In this document: positions 14,301-23,141 of the stretch, in pieces
How the letters are laid out: each line of letters starts with the position of its first letter
Numbering within the stretch: the first letter of the stretch is position 1
Assembly (NCBI RefSeq): GCF_003945595.2
Contig: NW_024103874.1
Coordinates: 1,126,001-1,190,000, forward strand
Reading direction: 5' to 3'
DNA from: Pipra filicauda
Taxonomy: Eukaryota > Chordata > Aves > Passeriformes > Pipridae
Length of the DNA stretch: 64,000 bases
The notes under the pieces: generated by a model
Database searches by the model: none
Seen by the model: only the letters and a program-made list of their open reading frames with translations
Told to the model about the DNA's origin: nothing
Program-made: the position numbers and the translations under genes

Positions 14301-17300
14301 AATGTTAAATTTTTTCCCTTAGTTTTGCTAGACAGACTTTTTTCCCCTCTCTCTTTCTCTCCTTTGATAAAATAAGCAGTTTCCAGGTATTTTAGGAGCT
14401 GGCTCAGGGAAGGGTGATTTGTCTGTGGAATGGGGAGCAAACTGTGTAAAACCACTGGGGCTGCTTCACTAATCCAGCAACAGAACAAGCAGAAGCAAAA
14501 GCTCTGCTGATCTGGGATGGTTTAGGGGTTGAAATGGTGATGACAGCCCATTTCCTACTGAATAATGATTCCTGTCTCCAATCCCACCACCCTATCAGGC
14601 CTCCATGGCTGGTCACCCCCCAGGAGGGGAGTTCAGAACATTATGAGAAGGAATTATGAATTTTGGGGCAGCCATTTGGCCAGTGTGAGTCAATGTTCTC
14701 TAGAAGGACTCATACTTCTCCAGCGTCTCCTTGTCCTTATTACTGAGAGTGGAGGGAAAAATAAAGATATAAACATAAAGTCCCACCATTAAAATCCCTC
14801 TGAGCACCATCACCATTACATATTTGTGTTGCTAATGGACCCAGCAGGCTCCAGCACACACCAGAACTTTGGTTTGTTGGGACCACTATTGCACTGAAAG
14901 TTTACTTTAATGTTCCCATCTCATGCAGATTTGCCATCCACCTTTTAACTTTCAAAAGCAATTAAATAATTAACTCATTATCAGCAAATTAAAGTCTTAA
15001 TGCATTTATCAGAAATTTTAACGAAATCCACAGCCCAGAGTTCATACTTCACCCATTCAGTGGATGCAAAAGTGTTCTGCTGCAAATCCAGCAGCCCTTC
15101 ATGTATCACATCCCATTCTGCAGGTCTCCCAGAGCAGGACTCCACTGGTCTCTTGTATGAATTGCTCTGTAAAACTCTGCTCAGGAGGTATATTATCTAG
15201 ACAAAAAGTGGCAGCAGAGAGAGAATACTTTCCATGTTAATTCCTTTGAATAAGACATCAATAGTTGGATTTTTCAAGTCCAAAGATGACAGACAACACT
15301 CTAAGCTGCAGCCAAATAGGTAAAACAAATGAACATAAAATAAGTAATTTATGCTAAACTACTTAACTGCAATTTGGCTTTATGCCCACAATTCTAAACC
15401 CATCAGTGTAAGGAGAATACAATTTTATTTTGAAGGGATTACTGTAAAACTTTACTTTTTTAACTCATACACAAAGCAATCTAGGACAAAGTGTCTGTTC
15501 AGATCAGCTCAAGTCCAAGTAGCACCCGATTGATTAAGTTGGAAACCTCAGACAAACCCAGTACAAAATGAAGGTTTGGCTACAGTGGAAAATATTATGG
15601 ATTAAGGTGAGTGTGAATTTAAAGAGTTCTTTGTGCTGTACAGGGCCATATCTGATGTTCTTATTACTAAATACATGTTCCTTTTTGAGCTCTTCTGCTT
15701 AATAATCTGTTTTGAACAAAATTAGGCCAATCAACCACGAGGTTCTGCTCATCTGGAAGAAAGGTTTCTGCATGTGGGGTGAATCGCTGGGTTTTGCAGG
15801 GAATTAATCTTTCTGGGGAAAAAAGCCCCCTAAGAATGAGTCACAGCAGAAGTTTGGATGCAAATTCTTCCATGAGGTTTAAATTTTGTACCTCATCCTA
15901 AATTGTGCAGGATGGATTCAACGACACAAACTCCAAGAGCTGCCCACCCCTGGACACCTGCATTCAGGTGAAAAGCTCATGACTTGGCTTTCTCATGTTT
16001 CAGTAGAACTCAAAAGGAGCTGAAATCTCAAAGTGAAGCAGCTCATACAAAATCTCGCAACACTGAATCATTCAGTTAAACAATTAGTTGTACCTAGACT
16101 TCATTCCTCTGCTAATTGTGTCATTTCAGCTTCTTTTGATGGTGAAAGATTAATTACTAGGTCTTCTTTTCACAGCATCAGGATGACCTTGTTCATTATT
16201 AAAAGCAGGCATTTTAAGAAGTACCTTATGCAGAGAATAAAAACTGCTTAGAAAGTTTCAATTAAGATTCAACTGTACACATCACCAGGGTTTTTTTGCT
16301 TGTTTTCATCCACTCTCAGAGGGGTTACATTCCAGGTGTAGTTGCAGAACTGCATCCACTTTCATATCATGTCTCGAGCTGGCTTTACATCTGCAGTCCC
16401 AGTGAACTGTGCCCAAATCCTAAGGCCAAACTTTATCTTGAACTCCCGTCCCCTTTGTTCTGAGCACAAACACACACGGAATAAAGACATTTCTCCTTTT
16501 TTGCTCGCACAAAGCACAGCATAACAATGATTGGGACCTGCTGGGTACCACCAGCACATCAACTGTTATTTATAGCAATCTGTCCATGGCATTATAAAAA
16601 CTTACCTTCCTTTTATCATCAAGAGACACAGCTTCCAGCTCATAATCTTGTCGCCCATGAAACACAATGCTGAAGCGCCTCCTTTCAGTGTCTTCACAGG
16701 CTTTGACTTGAGAGAAAGGGAACTGTTTCTTAATAATTCCTTTTTCAATGTTAAAAATGGTCCTTGTGTTGAAATCAATCTGGAATAGAAGATTCTTCAT
16801 TACTTGACTCCATCGCTTCTTGTCACAGAAAGGCAAAGACAACATCCCAATATCACCATGCAAAGGCATTTAGGGAAAGGACCAGCTCAGAATAAATAGG
16901 ATAAAAAAATGACATTCCATCATCAAGATGGAATTACCACTGTATGGTAATAGAATATTTGTTTTAGTTACAAAACAGATATTCCGTGCAGATGTGTTTC
17001 CCTGTCTCTTTTGATGAATATGTATCAATTTATCACTCTGAAACATTACTTGTTTTTAAATTCCCCTTGTCTCATACAACCCAGTGCAGAATCTTCCCAT
17101 TCAGCAGCACTGGTAGCAAGAACTAATGGCAGGACCATCCCAGCAGAGGTTCAGTTACTCCTTCAGCCTGTGCCCCAGCACTGAAATGCTGTGAGGGTGG
17201 TTATAGCAGCAGCTTCCATGTTAGGAAAAGAGGGGACTGTTGAGGGATTATTTTCTGATATAAATATTACTGTGTGTTGATTTAGATCTTGCCTAACATA

Positions 17301-20300
17301 TAGGTTTTTGACACAGAATCACAGAATGGTTTGGGTTGGAAGGAGCTTAAAGAACCTTCCATTCCACCCCCTGCCATGGGCAGGGACACCTTCCACTAGC
17401 CCAGGCTGCTCCAAGCCCCATCCAACCTGGCCTTGGACACTTCCAGGGATGGGGCAGCCACAGCTTCTCTGGGCAACCTGTGCCAGGGCCCCACCACCTT
17501 CTGAGTAAAAAATTTTCTCTCTTAGTTTAAAACCATTCCCCTTGTGTTCTCTTACTACCTGCCCAAGTAAAAAAATCCCTTCCTCTCTATTTATACACAT
17601 ATATATATGTACAAATAGGTGGAGTAATAATAGCCAATAAAATAACTTTAGTGCAGTTTCATGGCTATAACAATTAAAAATTGTTTGCTTCAAGATGAGA
17701 TCCTTCTTCTTCCACTGCCCAATCTATATTTGCAGGGCTAAAAACTTGTATGTGCTGCCCATGCCAACCAAATGCCCACACTGTGGCCTTTCCCTGCCTT
17801 CTGTTTATAGCTGGAAACCTTCAAAGCAGAACCATTCTCATTATTATCTCTGACTTTTGAAGGCTGCTGTTAAACTAGAGAACTGAAATTAAATGACTCC
17901 AGATTCACAGACTGATAACTTCCACATCTACTACAGCTCTCTCCATTTTTTTCCATCAGTTTTATGTCTAAAGAAATAATCTTTTAGTTCCAAAACGTGG
18001 TGGATGTTGAGGGAAATAAGGAGATTATACATTCTACAGTTTAGATGTAGTAAATAAAAAATACCCTCTAGCATATGTGATTTGGACTTGCTCATTTTTA
18101 AATTTTGTCAAAACTACAGGAAAACTCAGTGAAATCCAGGTCCCTGGAAACAACATGAACCCTTTGTCCCTGACTTCATGGAATCAAATCACCATCAGGT
18201 GTTGTCAACACAAGTTTGCTTTAATATCATGCAAGTCAATAAAGTCTTAAGGGTTCATGATATCCAAAAAACAATTCACAGGGTAGAGTAACCAGAGACA
18301 AACTGCACAGTCTGCCAAATGCACCTTGAGTATCCCAGGAATGTTTCTTCCCAAGGTTTTAGTGGGTGCAGTGGAAGTGATGTCCTGTCAAAAGGCACAG
18401 ATATTTAGATGTGTTTACATCACTTGTATGCATTTACTCTTGGTAGTTAATAAGAACAACTCCCAGGCAGAGCCCATTATCATCCATCACCCTGGGGACA
18501 ACTCATGTTTTGCGGTGGTGAAATAACCTCTTAGATCATCAGGTCCCCTCCACAGCCCTCCCAGGGGCCTCAGTACAGGGAATGGCAGATATTACCCTCA
18601 GAATACTTCTGGTGTAAAAAGTAGAGATTTTTTTCACTATCTTACACCTCTCTGATGGGCTGCTGAACCACAGGATTTTTTTTAAGCTGTCCACTAACAT
18701 TAACCCAGCAACTTCAGCATAATATATTTTTATGTATTGCTCCAAAAGGGATGATCTTTCAAGTTACCTGCAAAATTCGCTTCTGCCACCGATAGTGTTT
18801 GTATTTGTAGATAATGAAGTTAAATTGTGATCCAGTCAACAAATCCTGGGAATCCTGAAAAACAGAACAGAAATCAGCCATACATCCAGCTCTGGGCTAA
18901 AGTTTGTCCACTCAAATCCAAACACATTCTCAGGTGAAATGTCCCTCAGTAGACAGTGTTTAAACAGCTCTAGAGGCTCTGGAGAAGAATTGCACATGGA
19001 GATGCACAGCAGCATCCTCCTGGCCTTTTTTAATCACATTAACAAAGATAGAGAGAGACTGTTTGCAAGGGCAGGGAGCGACAAGGGGAAATGGCTTCAC
19101 ACAGGCAGAGAGTGGGGTTAGATGGGATATTGGGAAGAAATTCTTCACTATGAGCATGGTGAGGCCCTGGAACAGAGAAATTGTGGCTGCCCCATCCCTG
19201 GAAGTGTTCAAGGCCAGTTTGGAAGGAGTTTGGAGCAACCTGGGATAGTTGAAAGTGTTCCTGCCCCTTTTGCGGCATCGACACGGAATATCCATTCCAT
19301 AGGACACAGGCACCATCAGCCATCAGTACATGTCCTGTTTTGTTAGAAACTTGAGTGCATTTGTTTGCACAAGCTGGGATTGTACCTTTGAAAACAGTAC
19401 AGACATGCTCCTAGTGCTCATACATTTGAATATCTCGCAAAACAGATCAGAGGAGTGACCTTACCTTCTCAGTATACACCTCCTTCTGTGCCAAATGCAA
19501 AGCCCCCTCAATGCTCACTTCTTTATTTTTCACCATGTTCATAATTTTGAGGATCTTTTCCTGGCTTAACTGGAAAATAAAAAAGTCAACCAAATGTTTT
19601 TAGAGACTGCTTTTTCATGTGGATGTGGAGGACACAGAGGGCTCGTGACAGTTACAGCTCTAGTGTCTGCCATAAAATTACAATTTCATTCATATTTTAT
19701 GTTCTATCGACAACCTGCCCAGCAAATAGAAACTCCCTTTGAAACCTGGTAAAAGTCCACAAGATAGCAAATACACAGGAGTTTTTACAATTTTAGGGGA
19801 TGGGGTGGTAATATCTGGAGATAAAACTGCCGGGGGAAACCTTTTTTAGTTAGAGTCTGGCAAGAAGCGAAAACATCAATTTTGCTTGCTCTCCTGTGTC
19901 TTACCCTGAGTGTGAAGTCCTGTATACCAGATAACTTGAAAGAAAAATCAGGAGAATTTTGAAATTTTCAGGGTGAAGAGGGGGCAAACTGTTGTTGGTA
20001 GCAGGAGGTGCAGCTGTCCCATGAACTTAGTGAACCACGTTAACAAGTCGGTGTTATACTTCCCCTTTCTTTTACCAAAACAGCTTCATGTGCTGCCAAC
20101 CAGCTTACACACAAATTTCTGTCACTCTTGAGAGAACCAGGTGGGGACTGCAATGGCAAACAGGAACCAAGCAAAGAAAAAAGGCAAGTGGAGTCACCAG
20201 AGACCCAGAGCTACAGCTGTTACACCACTGGCAAAGCTCTTTCACAGACTTTGTAGCAGGAATAAACCTTCCTTTGAGACAGACCAAAGAGCTCCCGTGT

Positions 20301-23141
20301 GTGATATCCATTCTTCAATAGCAGTAGAATCGGGAATTGGAAAGGAATGTGTAGGTTTTACCACCAGAGCCCAGAAACTCGTGATATTTTATCCAGTAGC
20401 TCCACTACTCAGTTAGCTACAACATCCGATGTTCCCCTCCCCTGGGAGAACAACTTCACCACCAGGAGAGGAGTTACTGCCGTGAAGTCTTTCTTTGCAA
20501 TCATCCTTTTCAAACTCTTCCAGGTGGGCATCCAGGCAAACAGCCCACCCCAGGCTGTGCAGGAGCAAGAGGAAGGGGCAGGAGGCTTGGGAAGGAGCTG
20601 GAGCTCACAAGGCACCTGCCCTTGCTACGTCTCTCTGCAGATGGAGCATCCTCTGCTAAACAGCCCAGCAGCACAAGATCCTCTCAGAATCACAGAATCA
20701 TCAAGGCTGGAAAACACCTCCAAGGTCATCATCCAACCTGTGACCCAGCCCCATCTTTTCACCCAGACCAGAGCACTGAGTGCCACGTCCAGTTGTTCCT
20801 TGGACACCTCCAGGGCTGTGTTTCTTGAACACCTCCACCCATCCAAGCACCACAGCCACCTGACACAGGTCTGATGGGGCACATAAAAATAACCGGTCCC
20901 ACCCCAGAGGTGGTAAATCCACATATTCTCTCCCTTTATTCAAACCATGCTACAGCAACCACACTTCAGCCTACTAGATTTCTAAAATCTGAACCAGTGT
21001 CTGACCGACAGACACACTGTTTTTACAGCCCACAAATAAAACCGGGAGTAAAAGAAATATTTTGGTTTTAAAAAGCCTTGGAATTTTCAATGCTAATATA
21101 AAGGTAACTTATGGCATAGCTCCTAGCTGCCAACAGTAATGTGAACAGTGAGGGAAGCAGGAAAACAGCCTGATAATTCATTCACACTTGCAGAGGCACA
21201 GGAGTTTCCTACAATGACCTCCACATTCGCTATTTGAATTTTAAACGGCCATATATTTACAACCTCACATGCACCGAGTAGGATTAGATCTTAACAAGAT
21301 AATTCCCCACTGAACAGGCTCTGGGTGAGTAAACAAGAGTATGGATATATTTGGATTGAAAAATATAGTTTCCTTAAGGCTAAGCTCTGCCAGCTTTAAA
21401 ATGCAAGATCCTATTTATTCAGGATAGCAGCTCTTGAGAGGAAGTTGTAGAGTATTTTTGCCTGTTAGGCCTTTTTGACATGGAGAAGGGTTCAAAGATT
21501 TTTGCAGCAGGATGACAATTTTTTTCAAATTTAATTTTTAATATATTTTTTCTTTTAAAAAAATTGTAGAAAGAAAGGCACCTTTGGCTCTGTGTAGTAC
21601 TCAACTCTTCATTCTTCTTACCTTCACCGAGGTCTCCTTCAGACTAGAATAAAATTCTGCCCAAGACATGAAAGCAACAGGGAACAGCTCTTAATTTGCT
21701 TGATGATGTATGAAGAAAGCAATGTTTACAGGAGAGAAACAAATAATTCTATGTATTTCAAATTCAGAGAGTTTAGTTAGGAACTTAGACCACTGACAGA
21801 GTCCCTTCCCCAGAGACCACACGAGGCAGTGCTTTGGGGAGGTTATTTTTAACAGCACTCTGTTGTTTTACTGCCTCTGTTAACTCTCTTTCTCTCTGCA
21901 CATCTGTAAGCAGGAGGGAAACATTTCAAAAGACAAGAGAGGCAAAAAAGGCACTTTTCAGCTTATGAGAACTGTCAAAATTATTTGTCAGAAGTCTTTT
22001 TGACTCACTTAGGTTTTTGACAGCCACACGTTAACATGGTATTTTCACTTGCAAACAAGACTTGAGTAACAGATCCTGACCTTTATCACTGTGTATTTGC
22101 AGGAGTTTTCTCTCAGCATGACACGATTTTTGTAGTGTTCATTCTCGTGTTTGTTTTGGTTATATTTTTTTCTTAAAAGGAAAAAAAATTTGTCATATTA
22201 TCCACCAAAATGCCACTAAGTTAGTCTGTGCTATGTTGCCTGATAGAACGTGACTGGGACACCCAAGCAGAATGTTTTTATACAAGGCTGGATCACAAAA
22301 CTTAGAAAAAAATTAAATGCTTCTATTATAAAGCAGGCACATTAAGGAAATACATGAGATTGTGTTAATAATGCATTCATTTACCTGCCAGGTTAAAGCA
22401 GCTTGTTTAACACAGATTAAATTTTCATCACCCACCCAAAATTCAGCACAGCCACGCAAGTGATTTGGAACAAAAATCAGCATGCACAATTGAAGGAAGA
22501 GTGTGGGGCTCCAGATATTCTCTGGAATGAGAGGTGAGGTTTTTATATTTTTGGCCTAGACATGGTATTAAATGTGTTTAATGGTGAGACAGGAGATTTC
22601 TGGCTTATTCTTGGGCACCTGCCAACACAGCACTGCACATGAGCCCTTCCAGGGCTTCCTGCCCCTCTCCATTTACCCAGCACCAGTCTCACTGGAGCCC
22701 TCAGAGGACCTCCTGGAGGGTTTTACATGTAGTCTCCACACCATGGAAACATCACTGTAATGATTCCATAAAGGTCCCCTGACCTTCCTGGGACTAAATC
22801 AAGAAAGAAGGGTTAAAGCCACATCATCTGAGCCATCCACAGTTGATTGAGTAAGGCAGTGGAAGGCACACAGGATATGGGTAACTGCTCAAGGATAGCA
22901 CAGCAAACATGTTCCTCTGCCTTTTCTTTCTGACTCTCAGCCTTTAATACACACTTGTTCACACCTCCCAGGCAGCCACAGGATGGTTGTGACTCCTGTG
23001 CACTCACCTGAGACACCTGAGCTTCTCCAGGGGGGGCAATTCAACCTGCCTTGATATCTGACAACTCTTTCCCTTCGCTACCCGCAGAGGAATTTGAGCT
23101 ACGTGGCTTTTACTCAGCTTATCCTTATTCTGTGGACCATC
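529..23141 (-). CDS. PH-domain-containing formin (PHCF subtype), 15 exons, both ends incomplete
   Basis: Formins nucleate and processively elongate unbranched actin filaments through a dimeric FH2 domain; FH1 prolines recruit profilin-actin. Fifteen exons are seen: 23008-23141, 21622-21643, 19465-19569, 18768-18854, 16606-16779, 15048-15196, 12738-12914, 11710-12136, 11378-11540, 8181-8292, 4761-4851, 4117-4203, 2251-2403, 692-821 and 529-561. They sum to 2044 nt, 681 codons plus one base, with no stop and consistent phases. Numbering from the first visible residue: PH-like domain 1 about 96-184, PH domain 2 about 205-310 (helix Trp at 305), FH1 about 379-408, FH2 from 414 (KAFHWD), with the FH2 signatures LDRKVAHN (471-478) and GNHLN (605-609). 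About 130 FH2 residues and any C-terminal tail are not visible. No in-frame ATG occurs in the first exon, so at least one 5' exon is missing. The PH domains before FH1 fit the PHCF subtype rather than DIAPH, FMNL, INF2, FHOD or delphilin. The subtype call rests on recalled literature; the FH2 and PH calls rest on the sequence. Confidence 0.9.
692..821 (-). CDS. Formin exon 14, FH2 domain
   Basis: The exon has 43 codons plus one base. LPLLRGKERTFTLLHALVEQ, LHEPDLATF and EFEAVPD correspond to the FH2 segment TLLHYLV.....P.L..F..EL. The usual DTKS..K lead-in is replaced by PLLRGKERTF. The acceptor is ggtttatttgcag and the donor GATG/gtaaga. A TTTA microsatellite sits about 50 nt upstream of the acceptor in transcript sense. 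Confidence 0.95.
868..915. repeat. (AAAT)n microsatellite
   Basis: About 46 bp of nearly perfect AAAT units on the plus strand (TTTA on the transcribed strand of the formin). It ends roughly 47 nt upstream of the exon 692-821 acceptor, in the branch-point neighbourhood. Confidence 0.97.
1922..2145 (-). mobile_element. CR1 LINE 3' fragment
   Basis: The plus strand starts with the reverse complement of the CR1 3' end (cataGAATGGTTTGGGTTGG). It jumps from the terminal GGGACC directly to the CCCTCACAGGG segment, so the usual intervening bases (GGGACACCTTCCACTAG and following) are deleted. It ends in the CTTGTAGCTCCCTTTCAGG segment. It lies in a formin intron. Confidence 0.9.
2251..2403 (-). CDS. 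Formin exon 13, FH2 GN motif
   Basis: The exon has 51 codons, phase 0 to 0. LINQKIQASKQLQSSQKF is followed by VLEYILAIGNHLNEKAG and GFRLSSLAK. AIGNHLN and GFRLSSL are the most diagnostic FH2 signatures. The acceptor is tgtgtttttcag and the donor AAA/gtgagt. A CR1 fragment lies about 100 nt away, inside the intron on the left. Confidence 0.97.
4117..4203 (-). CDS. Formin exon 12, FH2 domain
   Basis: The exon has 29 codons, phase 0 to 0. MCKIPHLGQRLDLLLTVREL is the helix that follows the QFM.. segment in FH2 domains, with the conserved Arg-Leu pair. The exon ends RDLEP. The acceptor is attctgtgcag and the donor CCT/gtgagt. Confidence 0.95.
4598..4652. repeat. Short AT-rich tandem repeat
   Basis: Three to four degenerate copies of a unit containing TATCAGAATAAT within the formin intron between exons 4117-4203 and 4761-4851. 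Confidence 0.8.
4761..4851 (-). CDS. Formin exon 11, FH2 domain
   Basis: The exon has one base plus 30 codons. The split arginine codon gives LRRYMPTAKDAERYQSF, the FH2 (Y/F)xPT..E motif, followed by ELHVVDQFMLE. The acceptor is cctgttttacag and the donor GAG/gtaaga. Confidence 0.95.
8181..8292 (-). CDS. Formin exon 10, FH2 knob region
   Basis: The exon has two bases, 36 codons and two bases. It reads IFLKSFRIKPSELKEKLY, then GGLTDEQITALR. The split asparagine codon before it completes HNFNIFLKSF. The isoleucine there occupies the position that, as I recall, is critical for actin binding in yeast Bni1 and mDia1. The acceptor is ccttttcctccag and the donor AGGAG/gtaatt. Confidence 0.95.
8365..8391. 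repeat. A27 homopolymer
   Basis: An uninterrupted run of 27 A, followed by an A/G-rich stretch to about 8440. In formin sense it is a poly(T) tract about 70 nt upstream of the exon 8181-8292 acceptor. No retroposon body is recognisable next to it. Confidence 0.95.
11378..11540 (-). CDS. Formin exon 9, FH2 domain
   Basis: The exon has 54 codons plus one base. IHKSVWGSRD continues the FH2 entry, matching the KI..(S/T)VW pattern of formins. LCEQFQIQD and QHIMLDRKVAHNF follow, the latter matching the LD.K...N motif that precedes the knob region. The acceptor is atctttttag and the donor TTCA/gtaagt. Confidence 0.95.
11710..12136 (-). CDS. Formin exon 8, PH domain 2 end, FH1 and first FH2 residues
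   Basis: This is the longest exon: one base plus 142 codons. It begins FRIPFTVQNS and EDVGKLQNEWVSLLERY, the PH C-terminal helix with its near-invariant Trp. An acidic and serine-rich linker with EADYEEFIVPL follows. A short proline-rich FH1 contains SLPLPISR and VPPAPPALPQP. The exon ends KAFHWDVVPSDK, the conserved FH2 entry. The acceptor is cttaaatttcag and the donor AAG/gtgagg. The FH1 has no run longer than two prolines, which is poor by formin standards. Confidence 0.95.
12738..12914 (-). CDS. Formin exon 7, core of PH domain 2
   Basis: The exon has one base, 58 codons and two bases. YLVQLREGELTLYCIG is the characteristic second and third strand pair of PH domains. It is followed by a polar loop (GKNRTADPGANT), then INLSGGDVSVS and FSVQTKDHNY. 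The acceptor is ttgtccttcag and the donor ATTT/gtaagt. The loop between strands is longer than in a minimal PH domain. A phosphoinositide-binding role is possible from the family but is not shown by the sequence. Confidence 0.93.
15048..15196 (-). CDS. Formin exon 6, end of PH-like domain 1 and start of PH domain 2
   Basis: The exon has 49 codons plus two bases. It opens with IIYLLSRVLQS, which supplies the C-terminal helix expected after DDKRK. A linker (YKRPVESCSGRPAEWD) follows, and then HEGLLDLQQNTF and TEWV, the first strand of PH domain 2. The acceptor is ctttttgtctag and the donor GTGAA/gtatga. An in-frame internal AG (ttttacag) could be a minor acceptor that would remove the helix. 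Confidence 0.85.
16606..16779 (-). CDS. Formin exon 5, core of PH-like domain 1
   Basis: The exon has 58 codons, phase 0 to 0. It contains IDFNTRTIFNIEKG, QFPFSQVKACED, RRRFSIVFHGRQDYELEAVS and the end DDKRK. The alternating strands and the RFSIVF plus YELEA pattern are what the later strands of a PH fold look like. The acceptor is cttctattccag and the donor AAG/gtaagt. Reading through the donor adds eleven codons and a TAA at 16570-16572, so intron retention would give a protein truncated after PH-like domain 1. Confidence 0.93.
17314..17590 (-). mobile_element. CR1 LINE 3' fragment
   Basis: The plus strand reads acagaatcacagaatggtt followed by the GGTTGGAAGG...CCATGGGCAGGGACACC and CCTTGGACACTTCCAGGG segments of CR1 in reverse. 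It is continuous to the CATTCCCCTTGTG part. It lies in the formin intron between exons 16606-16779 and 18768-18854. Confidence 0.93.
18768..18854 (-). CDS. Formin exon 4, start of PH-like domain 1
   Basis: The exon has 29 codons, phase 0 to 0, beginning DSQDLLTGSQFNFIIYKYKH and ending YRWQKRILQ. The acceptor is gttctgtttttcag and the donor CAG/gtaact. The stretch HYRWQKRILQ followed in the next exon by IDFNTRTIFNI resembles the first strands of a PH fold, where a basic strand is followed by a strand bearing the residue written as W(K/R)xR in many members. Confidence 0.9.
19040..19272 (+). mobile_element. CR1 LINE fragment, 3' end lost
   Basis: Sense-oriented CR1 sequence: AGAGAGACTGTTTGCAAGGG, GACAAGGGGAAATGGCTTCA, GGGAAGAAATTCTTCAC, GTGAGGCCCTGG, then GGAAGTGTTCAAGGCCAG. 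The terminal GGTCCCTTCCAACCC and octamer tail are absent. It lies in a formin intron. Confidence 0.9.
19465..19569 (-). CDS. Formin exon 3
   Basis: The exon has 35 codons, phase 0 to 0, beginning LSQEKILKIMNMVKNK and ending LAQKEVYTEK. The acceptor is ttattttccag and the donor AAG/gtaagg. The peptide is probably alpha-helical with a heptad-like run of leucine, isoleucine and methionine. It leads into the first PH-like domain. I assign no named domain to it. Confidence 0.85.
20684..20850 (-). mobile_element. CR1 LINE fragment of a second subfamily
   Basis: AATCACAGAATCATCAAGG followed by TGGAAAACACCTCCAAGGTC and CAGAGCACTGAGTGCCACG. This matches the CR1 3' type also seen at 39603-40031, not the GGTTTGGGTTGG type. 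Confidence 0.85.
21622..21643 (-). CDS. Formin exon 2, 22-nt microexon
   Basis: This very short exon completes a serine codon and encodes LKETSVK. It lies between acceptor attctag and donor AAG/gtaaga. The 22-nt length restores the frame between the previous exon (phase 2) and the next (phase 0). A competing acceptor at 21657-21659 (tcttgggcag) would give 35 nt and break that frame. An ATG at 21667-21669 is also in frame with LKETSVK (MSWAEFYSS lead-in), so an alternative first exon starting here is possible. Its Kozak context is poor (T at -3). Confidence 0.66.
23008..23141 (-). CDS. Formin exon 1 of those visible (N-terminal region)
   Basis: The exon gives 44 codons plus two bases. The peptide begins DGPQNKDKLSKSHVAQIPLR and ends VELPPLEKLRCL. 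The donor is CTCAG/gtgagt. The acceptor is gggcag at 23142-23147 on the plus strand, with a weak pyrimidine tract. A second in-frame AG 12 nt further in would give a start at NKDK. An in-frame TGA lies just upstream of the acceptor, so the exon cannot extend further. It lacks an ATG and so is not the start exon. It joins the 22-nt exon in phase 2, completing a serine codon. The basic, leucine-rich peptide matches no domain I recognise. The support is phase agreement, a strong donor and protein-like content. Confidence 0.68.
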
